Positions 1 through 8,753 are shown, numbered from the stretch's first letter. The stretch: DNA of 64,000 nucleotides from Brucella gallinifaecis (GCF_006476605.1 NZ_ML636801.1:310001-374000), one strand, 5' to 3'. Numbers and translations: made by a program. Notes: generated from the sequence alone by a model not told the origin.

Positions 1-137
1 TGTCAATTGGCGGTGAATGGTTTGGCATGTGGATGTCATCCACATGGAACGGTATTGAATCTGCATTCCGTTTCTTCATTACGATCATTGCCGTATTGAT
101 TTATGTCGTATTGCCGGATGGTGAGATCGAAAAATAA
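1..137 (+). CDS. C-terminal fragment of a small membrane protein
   Basis: An open frame enters from the left edge and ends with TAA at 135-137, giving 44 visible residues. It has a Gly/Trp/Met-rich stretch, then one strongly hydrophobic segment (ITIIAVLIYVVLP), then a short charged tail (DGEIEK). The pattern of a glycine-rich turn followed by a final membrane helix recalls small GlsB/YeaQ/YmgE-type membrane proteins, but too little is visible for a firm family call. Its stop codon directly abuts the stop codon of the opposing nicotinamidase gene. Confidence 0.5.
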   Translation, partial: SIGGEWFGMWMSSTWNGIESAFRFFITIIAVLIYVVLPDGEIEK

Positions 138-767
138 TCAGATAAAATGAGATGATAAGGCGGGTTCGTTGATGAATTCAACACCCGCCTTTTGCATCTT
201 GCCAAGCATTGCATCCATTGATCCGCCAAGATCGATGCCACGACATGCATCAAGGCGCACACGAACCTGAAAGCCATGTTCTATTGCGTCAAGGGCTGAA
301 TAGGCCACGCAAAAATCGGTAGCCAGACCTGCCAATGTGAGCGAGCCGATATTTCTTTCACGCAGATAGCCAAAAAGCCCTGTGGGCGTCTTGCGGTCAT
401 TTTCAAAAAAGGCGGAATAGCTGTCTATGCCGATGCGGAAGCCTTTGCGGATCACAAGCTGGGCGCGTGTCCATTGCAGATCTTTGTGAAAATCCGCACC
501 ATGAGTACCCTGCACGCAATGATCGGGCCACAATGTTTGCGGACCATAGGACATTTCAATGGTGTCGAAAGGTTTGGCTCCGGGGTGGGTGGTTGCAAAG
601 CTGGAGTGACCTGCCGGATGCCAGTCCTGTGTCAGAATGACATGTTCGCTCTCGTCAATCATGCGGTTGATTGCGGGCAGAATCTCATCCCCTTTATCGA
701 CGGCCAGTGCACCACCGGGGCAAAAATCATTTTGCACATCAATAACGAGAAGGGCATGATCGATCAT
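138..767 (-). CDS. pncA: Nicotinamidase/pyrazinamidase PncA
   Basis: This cytoplasmic enzyme hydrolyses nicotinamide to nicotinate and ammonia in NAD salvage. The 209-residue protein is a full-length isochorismatase-fold amidohydrolase. The expected triad is visible as Asp10 (VIDVQNDF), Lys108 (VIRKGF) and Cys153 (GLATDFC). Metal-binding residues are present in QDWHPAGHSSF (about residues 47-57). The frame extends nine codons further upstream, but the Met of MIDHALLVIDVQ matches the usual N-terminus, so I start there. It stands alone, divergent from the PhnA-domain gene and tail-to-tail with the preceding fragment. Family assignment is secure. Confidence 0.93.
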   Translation of the reverse strand: MIDHALLVIDVQNDFCPGGALAVDKGDEILPAINRMIDESEHVILTQDWHPAGHSSFATTHPGAKPFDTIEMSYGPQTLWPDHCVQGTHGADFHKDLQWTRAQLVIRKGFRIGIDSYSAFFENDRKTPTGLFGYLRERNIGSLTLAGLATDFCVAYSALDAIEHGFQVRVRLDACRGIDLGGSMDAMLGKMQKAGVEFINEPALSSHFI

Positions 768-898
768 AAAACGCTCCTGAATGCTTTGCCGCAACTATAG
801 TCAGTGAGAAGTGGTGACGCCAGTCATTATCCGCGTTCTGGTATTACATCGCCTTTGGTGCTACCGACCCCTTATATTTACTTTGACAGGAGACGACT

Positions 899-1120
899 AT
901 GAGTGATGAAATCACCCGCGACAGCAATGGAACACAGTTGAATGACGGTGATTCCGTTACGCTTATCAAGGATTTGAAGGTCAAGGGAACCTCGACGACG
1001 CTCAAGCGCGGCACGCTGGTCAAGGGTATTCGCCTGACCGGAAACCCGGATGAAGTTGATTGCAGCACAAAGCAGGTTAAAGGCCTCGTTTTGCGTACCG
1101 AATTTCTGAAAAAAGCCTAG
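899..1120 (+). CDS. PhnA/YjdM C-terminal domain protein, short form
   Basis: The 73-residue protein matches the C-terminal domain of PhnA/YjdM (DSNGTQLNDGDSVTLIKDLK, then VKGTSTTLKRGT). The N-terminal zinc-ribbon of longer members is missing. The family was named for phosphonate utilisation, but its biochemical role is unsettled and YjdM is not required for C-P lyase. The gene has a good ribosome-binding site (AGGAGACGACT) just before its ATG. Its TAG stop shares its last base with a palindromic repeat immediately downstream. No phosphonate operon lies beside it, although a hexapeptide transferase of the phosphonate-associated type occurs at 56.7 kb. Confidence 0.85.
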   Translation: MSDEITRDSNGTQLNDGDSVTLIKDLKVKGTSTTLKRGTLVKGIRLTGNPDEVDCSTKQVKGLVLRTEFLKKA

Positions 1121-1192
1121 TGTGGTGGATTTGAAGTTCCTATCATTTGTATTGCATTCACGTTTAGAAACTTCAAATCCGTAAACCACACC
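1120..1192. repeat. Interspersed palindromic element downstream of phnA-like gene
   Basis: Imperfect inverted repeat with arms GTGTGGTGGATTTGAAGTT and AACTTCAAATCCGTAAACCACAC around a ~30-nt centre. It starts at the last base of the preceding TAG stop. The right arm has a small internal insertion relative to the left. It lacks a T-run, so it is not a classical terminator. The size and layout resemble short palindromic repeats dispersed in Brucella-type genomes; copy number elsewhere cannot be seen from this window. Confidence 0.6.
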
Positions 1193-1213
1193 AGATTCAA
1201 TAATATACCAGGG

Positions 1214-2338
1214 TCAGGCATCAATTTCGACGCGACCACGCGGGCGGCTGCAACAGGCAAGAATGTAGCCGTCGGCGATTTCGTCATCGCGAATACCGCC
1301 ATTGTGGTTCATTTCCGTTTCGCCGCTGATGCATTTGACTTTACACGTGCCGCAAATGCCAAATTCGCAGGCGCTTGGAATTTTAAGCCCGCCATTACGT
1401 GCTGCAAGCAGGATCGTGTCGTTTTCAGTACATTCGACTTCAATGCCCGACATGCTGAAAACAACATTTGCCGTGGCTATGGCAGGTTTTGCTGGAGCGG
1501 CATGGTGATATGCATCTGCGCTATCAAGCACAGCAGAGGCTGCCGGCACATCAGAGATTTCTGAGGCAGGCTGAAAACTCTCCTGATGATAGTTAGCCAT
1601 GTTGAAGCCGGACTGCTCCAATAGTCCACGAACGCCATTCATGAATGGTTCGGGTCCACAACAGAAAATTTTGCGGTGTAAAAAATCCGGCGCCAACAGT
1701 TCAAGCCGTGCGTGATTAATGCGACCATGCAGACCCAGCCAGACATGGCGTGCTGATGATTGTTCGACAATGAATGCCAGTCGCATGGCCTCCATACGGC
1801 TTGAGAGAAGTTCGAGTTCCTTTCGAAAAATAATATCATCCGGCGAACGGGCGCAGTTGATGAAGGCGACGTCGGTTTCCGGGGCGCAATCAAACAGCCA
1901 GCGCGTCATGGAAACCATGGGTGTGATGCCGGAACCTGCCGAGATGAACAGATATTTTTCACCCGGATGATTGGCGAGTGAAAAATCGCCATTAGGCCCA
2001 TAGGCCTTGATGGTCATTGGCGGGCGCAGATGGTCGAGCATCCAGCGGGTGCCGATACTGTCCTTTTGCGCCTTTACGGTGACAGAGATATGATAGGGCC
2101 GGGAAGGGGTTGATGACAAAGTGTAGGTGCGCAGTACCGGACCCTGTCCATCGTCCCGCTCAATCGGCAGTTCAAGGGTGACAAACTGGCCCGGCGTGTA
2201 GCGGAACCAGTTGTCTTCAAGGGACTTGAAAGAGAAGGTCATAACGTCTGGCGCTTCTTCGATGGCCGAGATGCATTGGAGCATCTGCAACCTGTCGTTC
2301 CACGGCAGCATCTCGTCCAGATATTTCAGAGGCTGCAT
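1214..2338 (-). CDS. gbcB: Ferredoxin-type reductase of a Rieske oxygenase (GbcB-like)
   Basis: The 374-residue flavin/iron-sulfur reductase passes electrons from NAD(P)H to the neighbouring Rieske oxygenase. The order is an FAD-binding domain (RTYTLSS at 70-76), an NAD-binding domain (GSGITPMVS at about 135-143, CGPEPFM at about 227-233), a linker, and a C-terminal plant-type [2Fe-2S] domain with Cys324, Cys329, Cys332 and Cys362. The length and domain order match GbcB, the glycine-betaine demethylase reductase. Other Rieske reductases such as vanillate or carnitine types share the fold but often differ in domain order. It lies 82 bp downstream of the oxygenase gene on the same strand, so the two are probably one operon. 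Confidence 0.85.
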   Translation of the reverse strand: MQPLKYLDEMLPWNDRLQMLQCISAIEEAPDVMTFSFKSLEDNWFRYTPGQFVTLELPIERDDGQGPVLRTYTLSSTPSRPYHISVTVKAQKDSIGTRWMLDHLRPPMTIKAYGPNGDFSLANHPGEKYLFISAGSGITPMVSMTRWLFDCAPETDVAFINCARSPDDIIFRKELELLSSRMEAMRLAFIVEQSSARHVWLGLHGRINHARLELLAPDFLHRKIFCCGPEPFMNGVRGLLEQSGFNMANYHQESFQPASEISDVPAASAVLDSADAYHHAAPAKPAIATANVVFSMSGIEVECTENDTILLAARNGGLKIPSACEFGICGTCKVKCISGETEMNHNGGIRDDEIADGYILACCSRPRGRVEIDA

Positions 2339-2420
2339 GGCCTTCCCACTTCTCTTATATCTTGTTCTACGCGCATTTTGCTCCGAAATTGGCTTCCCAC
2401 TTTTCGGGATGTGCTTAGTT

Positions 2421-3668
2421 TTAAGCGGCGCGGCTAAGCTTCGCTGCTTCGTCTTTCAGGCGTGGTGTGATTGTATGGGTGTACCATTCAAGGAATTGCA
2501 TCACGCCACCTTCATGTTCGACAGAATAGGGGCCGGGCTGATAGGCGGGTGAGCGGATACCAACCGCGTTTTCCTCAACGATCCGGCGATCCTGATCATT
2601 GGTCTGAAGCCAGACATGGGTCAGCTCGTCCAGATCGTAATCAACGCCTTCTACCGCATCCTTGTGGACCAGCCATTTGGTTGTCACCATGGTTTCGTCC
2701 GCGCTGATCGGCAAAATGCGGAAAGATATGGCGTGATCGGCCATCAGATGGTTCCAGGTCGATGGGTAATTGAAGAGCAGCATTGCACCAATATTGGTGT
2801 TACCCGATACTTGGTTGCCCAATGGTATTTTAACGGCTGGTTTGCCCGACATGGTGTAGCTCACTGCATCACGCAGAAGCGGGATGCGGGTGATGCGAAA
2901 ACGGCCATCTTCCGACATTCTGAATTCTGCGGGCAGGTTTATGGAAGCGCAATTCTTCCACAGCTGGTTGATCTCCGGGTCTTCCATGACGCCTTGAACG
3001 CCGGTCGCACTCGGAGCTTCAGGATAGGTGCGGCATAATTCTGGATGATTGGCTGCGCAATGATAGCACTCGCGATTGTTCTCCCAGACAAGCTTCCAGT
3101 TGCCTTTTTCGATGATTGAACTTTCAAGGGCGACCTTCGCATCCTTGATATTATGGGGCGCGAGGTAAGGTTCCACGAGAGTGCGGAAGCTGTTGAAGTC
3201 AGGTGCGTCATTTGCAAGGCAGACATAGATATAGCCTGCGACGGTCTCACAGTGAACCTGCTTCAGACCATATTCAGCAGGTTTGAAATCTGGTCCTACC
3301 TGGCGTGCAAATAATAGCCGACCATCAAGTTCGTAAGTCCACTGGTGATAGGGGCATACGAGCTTGGCGGCAGTGCCTTTTTCAGCAGAACATAGGCGCG
3401 AGCCACGATGACGGCAGGAATTATGGAAGGCACGGATGCCACCTTGCGCATCTCTTACGATAATAACGGGATAGGCTCCGATCTGAACGGTCATGTAAGA
3501 GCCGGTTTTCGGCAATTCGCAGTCATGGCCGACAAATAGCCAATCGCGATAGAAGATGTTTTCCAGATCGAGCTTGAAGAAGTCCGGATCCGTGTAAAAC
3601 TTCTGTGCCAGGCTGAAATTGGGGTCGCGCCCGGTCAAAAGCCCCAGCATTTCATTGCGAACGTCCAT
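2421..3668 (-). CDS. gbcA: Rieske non-heme iron oxygenase, GbcA-like (glycine betaine monooxygenase alpha subunit)
   Basis: The 415-residue ring-hydroxylating-type oxygenase has a Rieske centre (Cys85, His87, Cys105, His108) and a mononuclear iron site (His203, His208, with an Asp near 358-360 in NDQD). GbcA-type enzymes oxidatively demethylate glycine betaine to dimethylglycine with loss of formaldehyde. The frame is open 57 codons upstream, but the Met at 3668 (MDVRNEMLG) gives the normal family length and has a purine-rich AAGGG about 10 nt upstream. The partner reductase follows directly. Substrate is inferred from similarity; stachydrine or another N-methylated compound is a reasonable alternative. 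Confidence 0.82.
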   Translation of the reverse strand: MDVRNEMLGLLTGRDPNFSLAQKFYTDPDFFKLDLENIFYRDWLFVGHDCELPKTGSYMTVQIGAYPVIIVRDAQGGIRAFHNSCRHRGSRLCSAEKGTAAKLVCPYHQWTYELDGRLLFARQVGPDFKPAEYGLKQVHCETVAGYIYVCLANDAPDFNSFRTLVEPYLAPHNIKDAKVALESSIIEKGNWKLVWENNRECYHCAANHPELCRTYPEAPSATGVQGVMEDPEINQLWKNCASINLPAEFRMSEDGRFRITRIPLLRDAVSYTMSGKPAVKIPLGNQVSGNTNIGAMLLFNYPSTWNHLMADHAISFRILPISADETMVTTKWLVHKDAVEGVDYDLDELTHVWLQTNDQDRRIVEENAVGIRSPAYQPGPYSVEHEGGVMQFLEWYTHTITPRLKDEAAKLSRAA

Positions 3669-4026
3669 AGAAACGACCCTTTGCGTCCGTATCCAGGTCT
3701 GGTTCGTGCTATTCTCGTAGCGACGTTTGCCCGACCGAATGTTCCCTTTATCTTCCAGAAGCAGAGCTTTTCTCATTATCTCAATAGTTTGCCCGTTCAT
3801 TGGCTTGTGTTCAGACCTGCTTCTGTTGTCATGATTCAATCATCGAAATGTTCTAAACACGCATTGGGATGCGACATGATTTTCACGTAAAGACGACACG
3901 CTGTTATTGAGGCAAGGTTATGTAATTATGTGAGAGATGTGCGCTTGCGGGATTGTCAGGAGTTCACAAAGACAGTTACCAAATGACTGCACCTATTTTG
4001 TTTCATCCCCTAGGAGGCTAAAAATA

Positions 4027-4713
4027 ATGAAACGCTCCGAAATTAACGAGATCATTCGCGAAAGCGACGCTTTTATCCGCTCATTTGGCTATGTCATGCC
4101 GCCATTTGCCTATTGGACGCCGGAAGAGTTGAAACTGCGCACTTCAAGCGATGCAAAAGCTATCCTTGATGGGCGTCTTGGCTGGGATATTACGGATTAC
4201 GGACAGGGAAAATTTGCTGATCTTGGTCTGTTTCTTTTCACGACACGCAATGGCAATGCTGAAGATCTCAAGCGCGGCGGCGGAATGCTTTATGCCGAGA
4301 AGATTATGATCTCGCGCAAGAACCAGATTTCACCAATGCATCGCCATGTGGTGAAGGCGGAAGATATCATCAATCGCGGTGGCGGTACTCTGGTGCTGGA
4401 GCTTTTCAATTCGCACCCTGATGGCAGTATCGATGAAGAAACAGATGTAACGGTTGCAAGTGATGGCCGTCTTGTGACGCAAAAAGCCGGTGCTCATCTT
4501 AAGCTGCAACCGGGCGAAAGTGTTACGCTTTTGCCGGGCAACTGGCATGCTTTCTGGGGTGAGGGAGGCGATGTGCTGATTGGTGAAGTATCAACGGTCA
4601 ATGACGATCTCACAGATAATATTTTCCGCGAGCCGATTGGCCGTTTTTCCGATATTGAAGAGAATGAAAAGCCAATACATTTATTGGTTTCTGACTATGA
4701 CAAGTGGCTTTAG
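4027..4713 (+). CDS. D-lyxose ketol-isomerase family cupin (YdaE-like)
   Basis: The 228-residue cupin matches the D-lyxose/D-mannose isomerase family, which interconverts D-lyxose and D-xylulose or related sugars using a divalent metal. The likely metal ligands are His105 and His107 (PMHRHVVKAEDI) with Glu112, plus a later His in LPGNWHAFWGEGG. The start is fixed by a strong ribosome-binding site (AGGAGG at 4013-4018) before ATG 4027; the upstream extension of the frame has no such signal. It is divergent from gbcA, sharing a ~360-bp intergenic region. No sugar operon surrounds it. Its TAG stop is formed by the first bases of a palindromic repeat. Confidence 0.8.
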   Translation: MKRSEINEIIRESDAFIRSFGYVMPPFAYWTPEELKLRTSSDAKAILDGRLGWDITDYGQGKFADLGLFLFTTRNGNAEDLKRGGGMLYAEKIMISRKNQISPMHRHVVKAEDIINRGGGTLVLELFNSHPDGSIDEETDVTVASDGRLVTQKAGAHLKLQPGESVTLLPGNWHAFWGEGGDVLIGEVSTVNDDLTDNIFREPIGRFSDIEENEKPIHLLVSDYDKWL

Positions 4714-4819
4714 AGCGGATTCTGATCTGATTGAATCAGGTCGACGTTCTAACTCCTTTTATTTGAAGCATAATCGTATCGATACTCGTTTAACGAAGAT
4801 AGGACTTATGCTCTAAGCG
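4711..4819. repeat. Rhizobial-type interspersed palindromic repeat (copy 1)
   Basis: The block begins TAGAGCGGATTC and contains the palindrome CTGATTGAATCAG. A GTTCTAAC boundary follows, then a second hairpin with arms AAGCATAA and TTATGCT ending in CTCTAA. This bipartite AGAGC...GCTCTAA design is typical of intergenic repeats in Rhizobiales. The initial TAG doubles as the stop codon of the lyxose isomerase-like gene. It carries two GANTC sites. Other members lie at 8754 and 34956, with a fragment at 55548. Confidence 0.65.
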
Positions 4820-4837
4820 AAATTGAAGGACTGATTT

Positions 4838-6142
4838 ATGAAGCTGGCGATGATCGGAACGGGCTATGTGGGGCTGGTTTCGGGGGTATGTTTTGCCGAA
4901 TTTGGCTTTCACGTTACCTGCGTCGATAAAAACCCGTCTATTATCAAACGGCTTGAAGCGGGTAAGGTTACTATTTTCGAACCCGGGCTTGATGAATTGA
5001 TGTCGCGTAATATCCGCGATGGCCGATTGAGCTTCAGTACCGATCTTGCATCCAGTGTTGCAGATGCTGATGTCATCCTGATTGCTGTTGGCACTCCATC
5101 ACGACGTGGAGACGGGGAGGCTGATCTGCAATATATAGAGGCGGCTGCCGATGAAATAGCATTTGCCATGAAGCCAGGTGCAGTGGTCGTTATCAAATCG
5201 ACCGTTGTGGTTGGTACCAATGCGCGTATCCGTGATCGAATTGCGCAGGCGCGTCCAGGCATTGATTTTTCGATGGTTTCAAACCCGGAATTTCTGCGTG
5301 AAGGTTCTGCGATTGAAGATTTTATGCGCCCTGATCGTGTTGTGGTGGGTGTTGATGATGAGCGTGGCAAGGCTGCCATGCAGCGGCTTTACCGTCCGCT
5401 TTATCTGCGCGAGACGCCAATGGTTGTTACCTCATTGGAAAATGCCGAAATCATCAAATATGCCGCCAATGCCTTTCTTGCGATGAAAGTGACATTTATC
5501 AATCAGGTGGCTGATCTGTGTGAAAAAACCGGCGGTAATGTGCAGGAAGTAGCGCGTGCAATTGGTATGGATAATCGAATTGGCTCCAAGTTTTTGCATG
5601 CCGGGCCGGGTTTTGGTGGTTCATGCTTTCCAAAAGATACACGCGCTTTTGCTGCAACGGGTAAAAAATATGGTGCGCCGCAGTCGCTGATCGAAGAAGT
5701 GATCTCAGTCAATGAAGCGCGCAAGCAATCAATGGCAGAGCGCATTGTTGCGGCAGCGCATGAATGCGGCACAAACACAGTTGCAGTTCTTGGTATCGCC
5801 TTTAAACCGAATACCGACGATATCAGAGAATCGCCTTCGCTGGATATTATTATGGCTATTCAGAAAGCTGGAATTTCTGTTCGTGCGCATGATCCTGAAG
5901 CAATGGATGCAGCAAGGTCTGTATTGTCAGATGTTACATGGTGCAGTTCCGCTTATGAAGCAGCGGAGGGTGCTGGTGTTGTGGCATTGTTGACCGAATG
6001 GAATGCTTATCGGGCACTCAATCTCGAACGTCTGGCAAATGTCATGAAGGGCAATGTGTTGATTGATTTGCGCAATGTCTACAAAGCAGATGATGTGGTT
6101 GGAACGGGGCTTGATTACCGCTCTGTTGGGCGCATTTTATAA
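4838..6142 (+). CDS. ugd: UDP-glucose 6-dehydrogenase
   Basis: This enzyme oxidises UDP-glucose to UDP-glucuronate with two NAD+, supplying uronic acid for surface polysaccharide or glucuronosyl lipids. The 434-residue protein has the N-terminal dinucleotide motif GTGYVG (7-12), the conserved SNPEFLREG (about 148-156), and the catalytic Cys263 in GFGGSCFPKD. The C-terminal UDP-binding domain is complete (FKPNTDDIRESP). It is monocistronic: a palindromic repeat lies upstream and a bidirectional terminator downstream. Confidence 0.95.
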   Translation: MKLAMIGTGYVGLVSGVCFAEFGFHVTCVDKNPSIIKRLEAGKVTIFEPGLDELMSRNIRDGRLSFSTDLASSVADADVILIAVGTPSRRGDGEADLQYIEAAADEIAFAMKPGAVVVIKSTVVVGTNARIRDRIAQARPGIDFSMVSNPEFLREGSAIEDFMRPDRVVVGVDDERGKAAMQRLYRPLYLRETPMVVTSLENAEIIKYAANAFLAMKVTFINQVADLCEKTGGNVQEVARAIGMDNRIGSKFLHAGPGFGGSCFPKDTRAFAATGKKYGAPQSLIEEVISVNEARKQSMAERIVAAAHECGTNTVAVLGIAFKPNTDDIRESPSLDIIMAIQKAGISVRAHDPEAMDAARSVLSDVTWCSSAYEAAEGAGVVALLTEWNAYRALNLERLANVMKGNVLIDLRNVYKADDVVGTGLDYRSVGRIL

Positions 6143-6152
6143 TTTTGAAAAT

Positions 6153-6189
6153 AAAAATGCCGATCTGTTTATTATTGATCGGCATTTTT
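6153..6189. terminator. Bidirectional terminator between ugd and the LABN gene
   Basis: Stem AAAAATGCCGATC / GATCGGCATTTTT around an AT-rich loop, with an A-run on the left and a T-run on the right. It lies between the convergent ugd and LABN-domain genes, so it can serve both strands. Confidence 0.85.
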
Positions 6190-6204
6190 GCAAGTAGAAA
6201 TGGT

Positions 6205-6534
6205 TTAGCTGGTTGTCTTCAATCGCTTTTTCTCGTTGGCGATGAGCCAGAGATTGCGAATATAGACTAGAAGCCCAAATCCCTGTCCGGCTATAAAAAC
6301 AGGATCTTTGCGCTGGATGGCATAGATGAGCAGCAGTGTTCCCCCAATTAATGAAAAGAACCAGAAAGCAACCGGCATTACGCTTTTTTTTGCTTTTTCC
6401 GATGCTAGCCATTGGACCACAAAACGCATGGTGAAACAGGCTTGTGCTATAAAGCCCAGAATAATCCAGCCGTCCCATTGAGCAACGAAAACATCGTGCA
6501 GCCATTGGGCAAGGCTGTTAAATATATCAGTCAT
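6205..6534 (-). CDS. Lipid A biosynthesis N-terminal domain (LABN) membrane protein
   Basis: The 109-residue integral membrane protein has three hydrophobic segments and the LABN signature region (FIAQACFTMRFVVQWLASEK), in which the R-x-x-x-Q-W core is conserved. The domain takes its name from an N-terminal extension found on some lipid-A-disaccharide synthases and also occurs alone beside DPM1-type glycosyltransferases, as here. The first codons overlap the end of the glycosyltransferase gene by 8 bp, so the two are translationally coupled. A role in lipid-linked sugar transfer at the inner membrane is inferred from this pairing. Confidence 0.85.
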   Translation of the reverse strand: MTDIFNSLAQWLHDVFVAQWDGWIILGFIAQACFTMRFVVQWLASEKAKKSVMPVAFWFFSLIGGTLLLIYAIQRKDPVFIAGQGFGLLVYIRNLWLIANEKKRLKTTS

Positions 6535-7258
6535 GGGTGATCTCCGTCACGCGCGGCACAACTTTGCGGCGCTTACGTAGCCACCAGACACCATAAAGGT
6601 CCAGAACACCGCGTAGACCGCGGTCCAGAATACCGTAATTTGATTTTCCATGACGGCGTTCGCGGTCAGTAACATCAATATGCACGACATCAAAGCCTTC
6701 ACGAAGAGCGAGTGCGGGCAGATAACGGTGCCAACCGTCAAAAAATGGTAGTTGGCGGAAAAGTTCAGTGTGCAGTGCTTTTAGACCACAGCCGGAATCG
6801 CGTGTTTTGTCCTTAAGGATTGCGCCGCGCAGATTATTGGCAAAGCGGGAGGAAAGCTGCTTTAGCTTTGTATCAGTGCGTTTGAGGCGTTGACCGGCAG
6901 CAATACCAAAGGCAGGGCCAGCATTGACGAGCGCATCAACCAGGATTGGCAGATAGGCGGGATTGTTCTGTCCGTCACCATCCATTGTTACAATGATTTG
7001 TCCACGCGCTGCAAAAACGCCCGAGCGCAGGGCCGCGCTTTGCCCGGAGGAACGATCATGGCGAATATGGCGCAGTGGTTTGCCCGCATGGATGCGGCTT
7101 GCAAGGACGTCGCCGGTTGAATCAGTTGAGCCATCGTCTACGACAATGACCTCATAGGCGCGACCCAGCATGGCGCTATCGACTTCATCCAGCAGAAAAG
7201 CGAGATTGTCGGCTTCATTGCGGCACGGTATGACCACAGAAATCGTCGGTATTGACAA
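6527..7258 (-). CDS. Family 2 glycosyltransferase, dolichol-phosphate mannosyltransferase-like
   Basis: The 243-residue GT-A enzyme has the opening motif ISVVIPCRNEADNL, a nucleotide-sugar-binding VVDDGSTDST, the acceptor-side MDGDGQNNP, and the DPM1-like GWHRYLPALALREGF. Such enzymes move a sugar from a nucleotide donor to a polyprenyl-phosphate carrier. There is no C-terminal membrane domain; the overlapping LABN gene may provide the membrane anchor. Possible outputs are lipid A or polysaccharide modification. The exact sugar cannot be read from sequence. Confidence 0.85.
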   Translation of the reverse strand: MSIPTISVVIPCRNEADNLAFLLDEVDSAMLGRAYEVIVVDDGSTDSTGDVLASRIHAGKPLRHIRHDRSSGQSAALRSGVFAARGQIIVTMDGDGQNNPAYLPILVDALVNAGPAFGIAAGQRLKRTDTKLKQLSSRFANNLRGAILKDKTRDSGCGLKALHTELFRQLPFFDGWHRYLPALALREGFDVVHIDVTDRERRHGKSNYGILDRGLRGVLDLYGVWWLRKRRKVVPRVTEITHD

Positions 7259-7426
7259 GCGGAGCTTCCTTCATTCCTTGCGCATTTACAGTAAATAAGT
7301 GTGCATAATATTTCAGTAAAAGGTGCCCTGTATCGCGCAAGGTGGGCTCCTTATCATTGATTTACGGGCAAACCAAGGTGTTTCAAGAAATCGTGAGTAT
7401 GCCCGATCGTTAAAGATCAGCTGCTT

Positions 7427-8371
7427 TTAACCGGACTTTCGTTCAGACGGAAGTGCCTCGCCAAGCCAATCCAGAAAATTCTGCGTCACCTCACTTCGGT
7501 TGAGGTCGTTCAAGCTTTCGTGTCGTGTATCGGGATAGATTGTGCAAGTGACATTGCTGAAGCCCATTGCCTGCATTCTCATAGCCAGTTTTTTAGTGGC
7601 TCTGGCTTTGTCTGTTGCCGGATCGTCAGTGCCACCAACCAGATTAAAAGGCAGGTCTTTACGGATATTTTTAAAGTTTCGATCGGTGGCGCCAGCTTTC
7701 ATCATGCGAAAAATATCGATCCATAATGCGACACTTGCATCAAAGCCGCAGAGCGGGTCTTTCATATAGGCTTCAACCTCTTTCGGATCACGCGATAGCC
7801 AGTCGAAAGGCGTTTTATGGTCCGATATGGAGTTGCCCCATGCGCGGAAAGTCAGTTTTGGCAGGATCGAGCTTGGAACATCTGATCCTTTGAGCATCCG
7901 CTCAATTTTCAGAAGTGTCATCGCCGCATGGTTTTCGATGCCGCCATTGAAATTGGCGTTCCATATGGCTGCGGCATCAATCGTTTCAGAGTGCTTGAAT
8001 GTGTAATTGAGTGCGATCAGCCCCCCCATGGAATGGCCGAATAAAACCACTGGCAAATCGGGATGCGTTGCATGAATATGGCGGTTGAGGGAAAGAACAT
8101 CACCAATTGCCGCTCTATCACCGTCCTTTAATGCAAATATTCCCTTTGGTGTATGGGCATTAATATTCGCGCCATGCCCGCGGTGATCATGGGCATAGAC
8201 ATTGTAGCCGGCTATATTCAATGCTTTTGCAAAACGCGCATAGCGGGCTGAATGTTCTGCTAGGCCATGGCAGATGTGCACGATAGCTTTTGGTGCAGTA
8301 ATCAGTGATTGCCGAAACGGCAGCGCGATTCCATTATCAAGCGGCAGGTGATGTATGGTTTCAAATGACAT
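7427..8371 (-). CDS. Alpha/beta hydrolase, lysophospholipase/monoacylglycerol lipase type
   Basis: The 314-residue serine hydrolase has an HG motif near the N-terminus (HICHGLAEHS, 32-41), the nucleophile elbow GHSMGG with Ser114, and a C-terminal acidic/His pair in GGTDDPATD and DTRHESLND. This layout matches the Hydrolase_4/PldB-like family, which cleaves acyl chains from lysophospholipids or monoacylglycerols. No signal peptide is seen, so it is probably cytoplasmic or peripheral. It stands alone between two intergenic regions. Confidence 0.85.
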   Translation of the reverse strand: MSFETIHHLPLDNGIALPFRQSLITAPKAIVHICHGLAEHSARYARFAKALNIAGYNVYAHDHRGHGANINAHTPKGIFALKDGDRAAIGDVLSLNRHIHATHPDLPVVLFGHSMGGLIALNYTFKHSETIDAAAIWNANFNGGIENHAAMTLLKIERMLKGSDVPSSILPKLTFRAWGNSISDHKTPFDWLSRDPKEVEAYMKDPLCGFDASVALWIDIFRMMKAGATDRNFKNIRKDLPFNLVGGTDDPATDKARATKKLAMRMQAMGFSNVTCTIYPDTRHESLNDLNRSEVTQNFLDWLGEALPSERKSG

Positions 8372-8753
8372 GGGTTCATCTGAGTTTATGCTGTGTAAAT
8401 AGTCAAACTTTCTTTTGGTGGTGTCTTTTAAAAAGGCATCCAGAGGTTGAGTGAGTTAATTTTAGGCAATTGCAATTTTTGAGCAAATTCCGCTTGAAAA
8501 CTGCAAATTACTGGGCAAATCTATCTTTAACAGGGATGCTGAGAGAGTTTTGAAGAAAGCTCATGACGCTGAATTTGATTTTTTAAGGCATGACCAGCAG
8601 GCCATTCGGTGAAAGGGAGGATACTTTCCCGGGTGGTGGCCAGAGGGAAAACCGGGTGACGGAAATATCCGCGCCCGGTTTCGTTGTATTAAGACATATT
8701 TCAAGCCGAAGTTTGCGCGATGATATTTGCTTCTGTGCTTTATTTCGCCTACA
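8372..8753. other. Intergenic region, no supported gene
   Basis: The first ~220 bp are AT-rich. The remainder includes a GC-rich patch around 8620-8690 (CCCGGGTGG ... CCGCGCCCGG). Short open frames exist on both strands but lack recognisable motifs and ribosome-binding sites. The region presumably holds the promoter of the hydrolase gene on the minus strand. Confidence 0.4.

Noticed and set aside
878-1189. Minus-strand frame starting in the palindromic repeat
   Set aside because: It covers the PhnA-like gene in antisense and begins inside the repeat; such frames arise wherever the repeat occurs.
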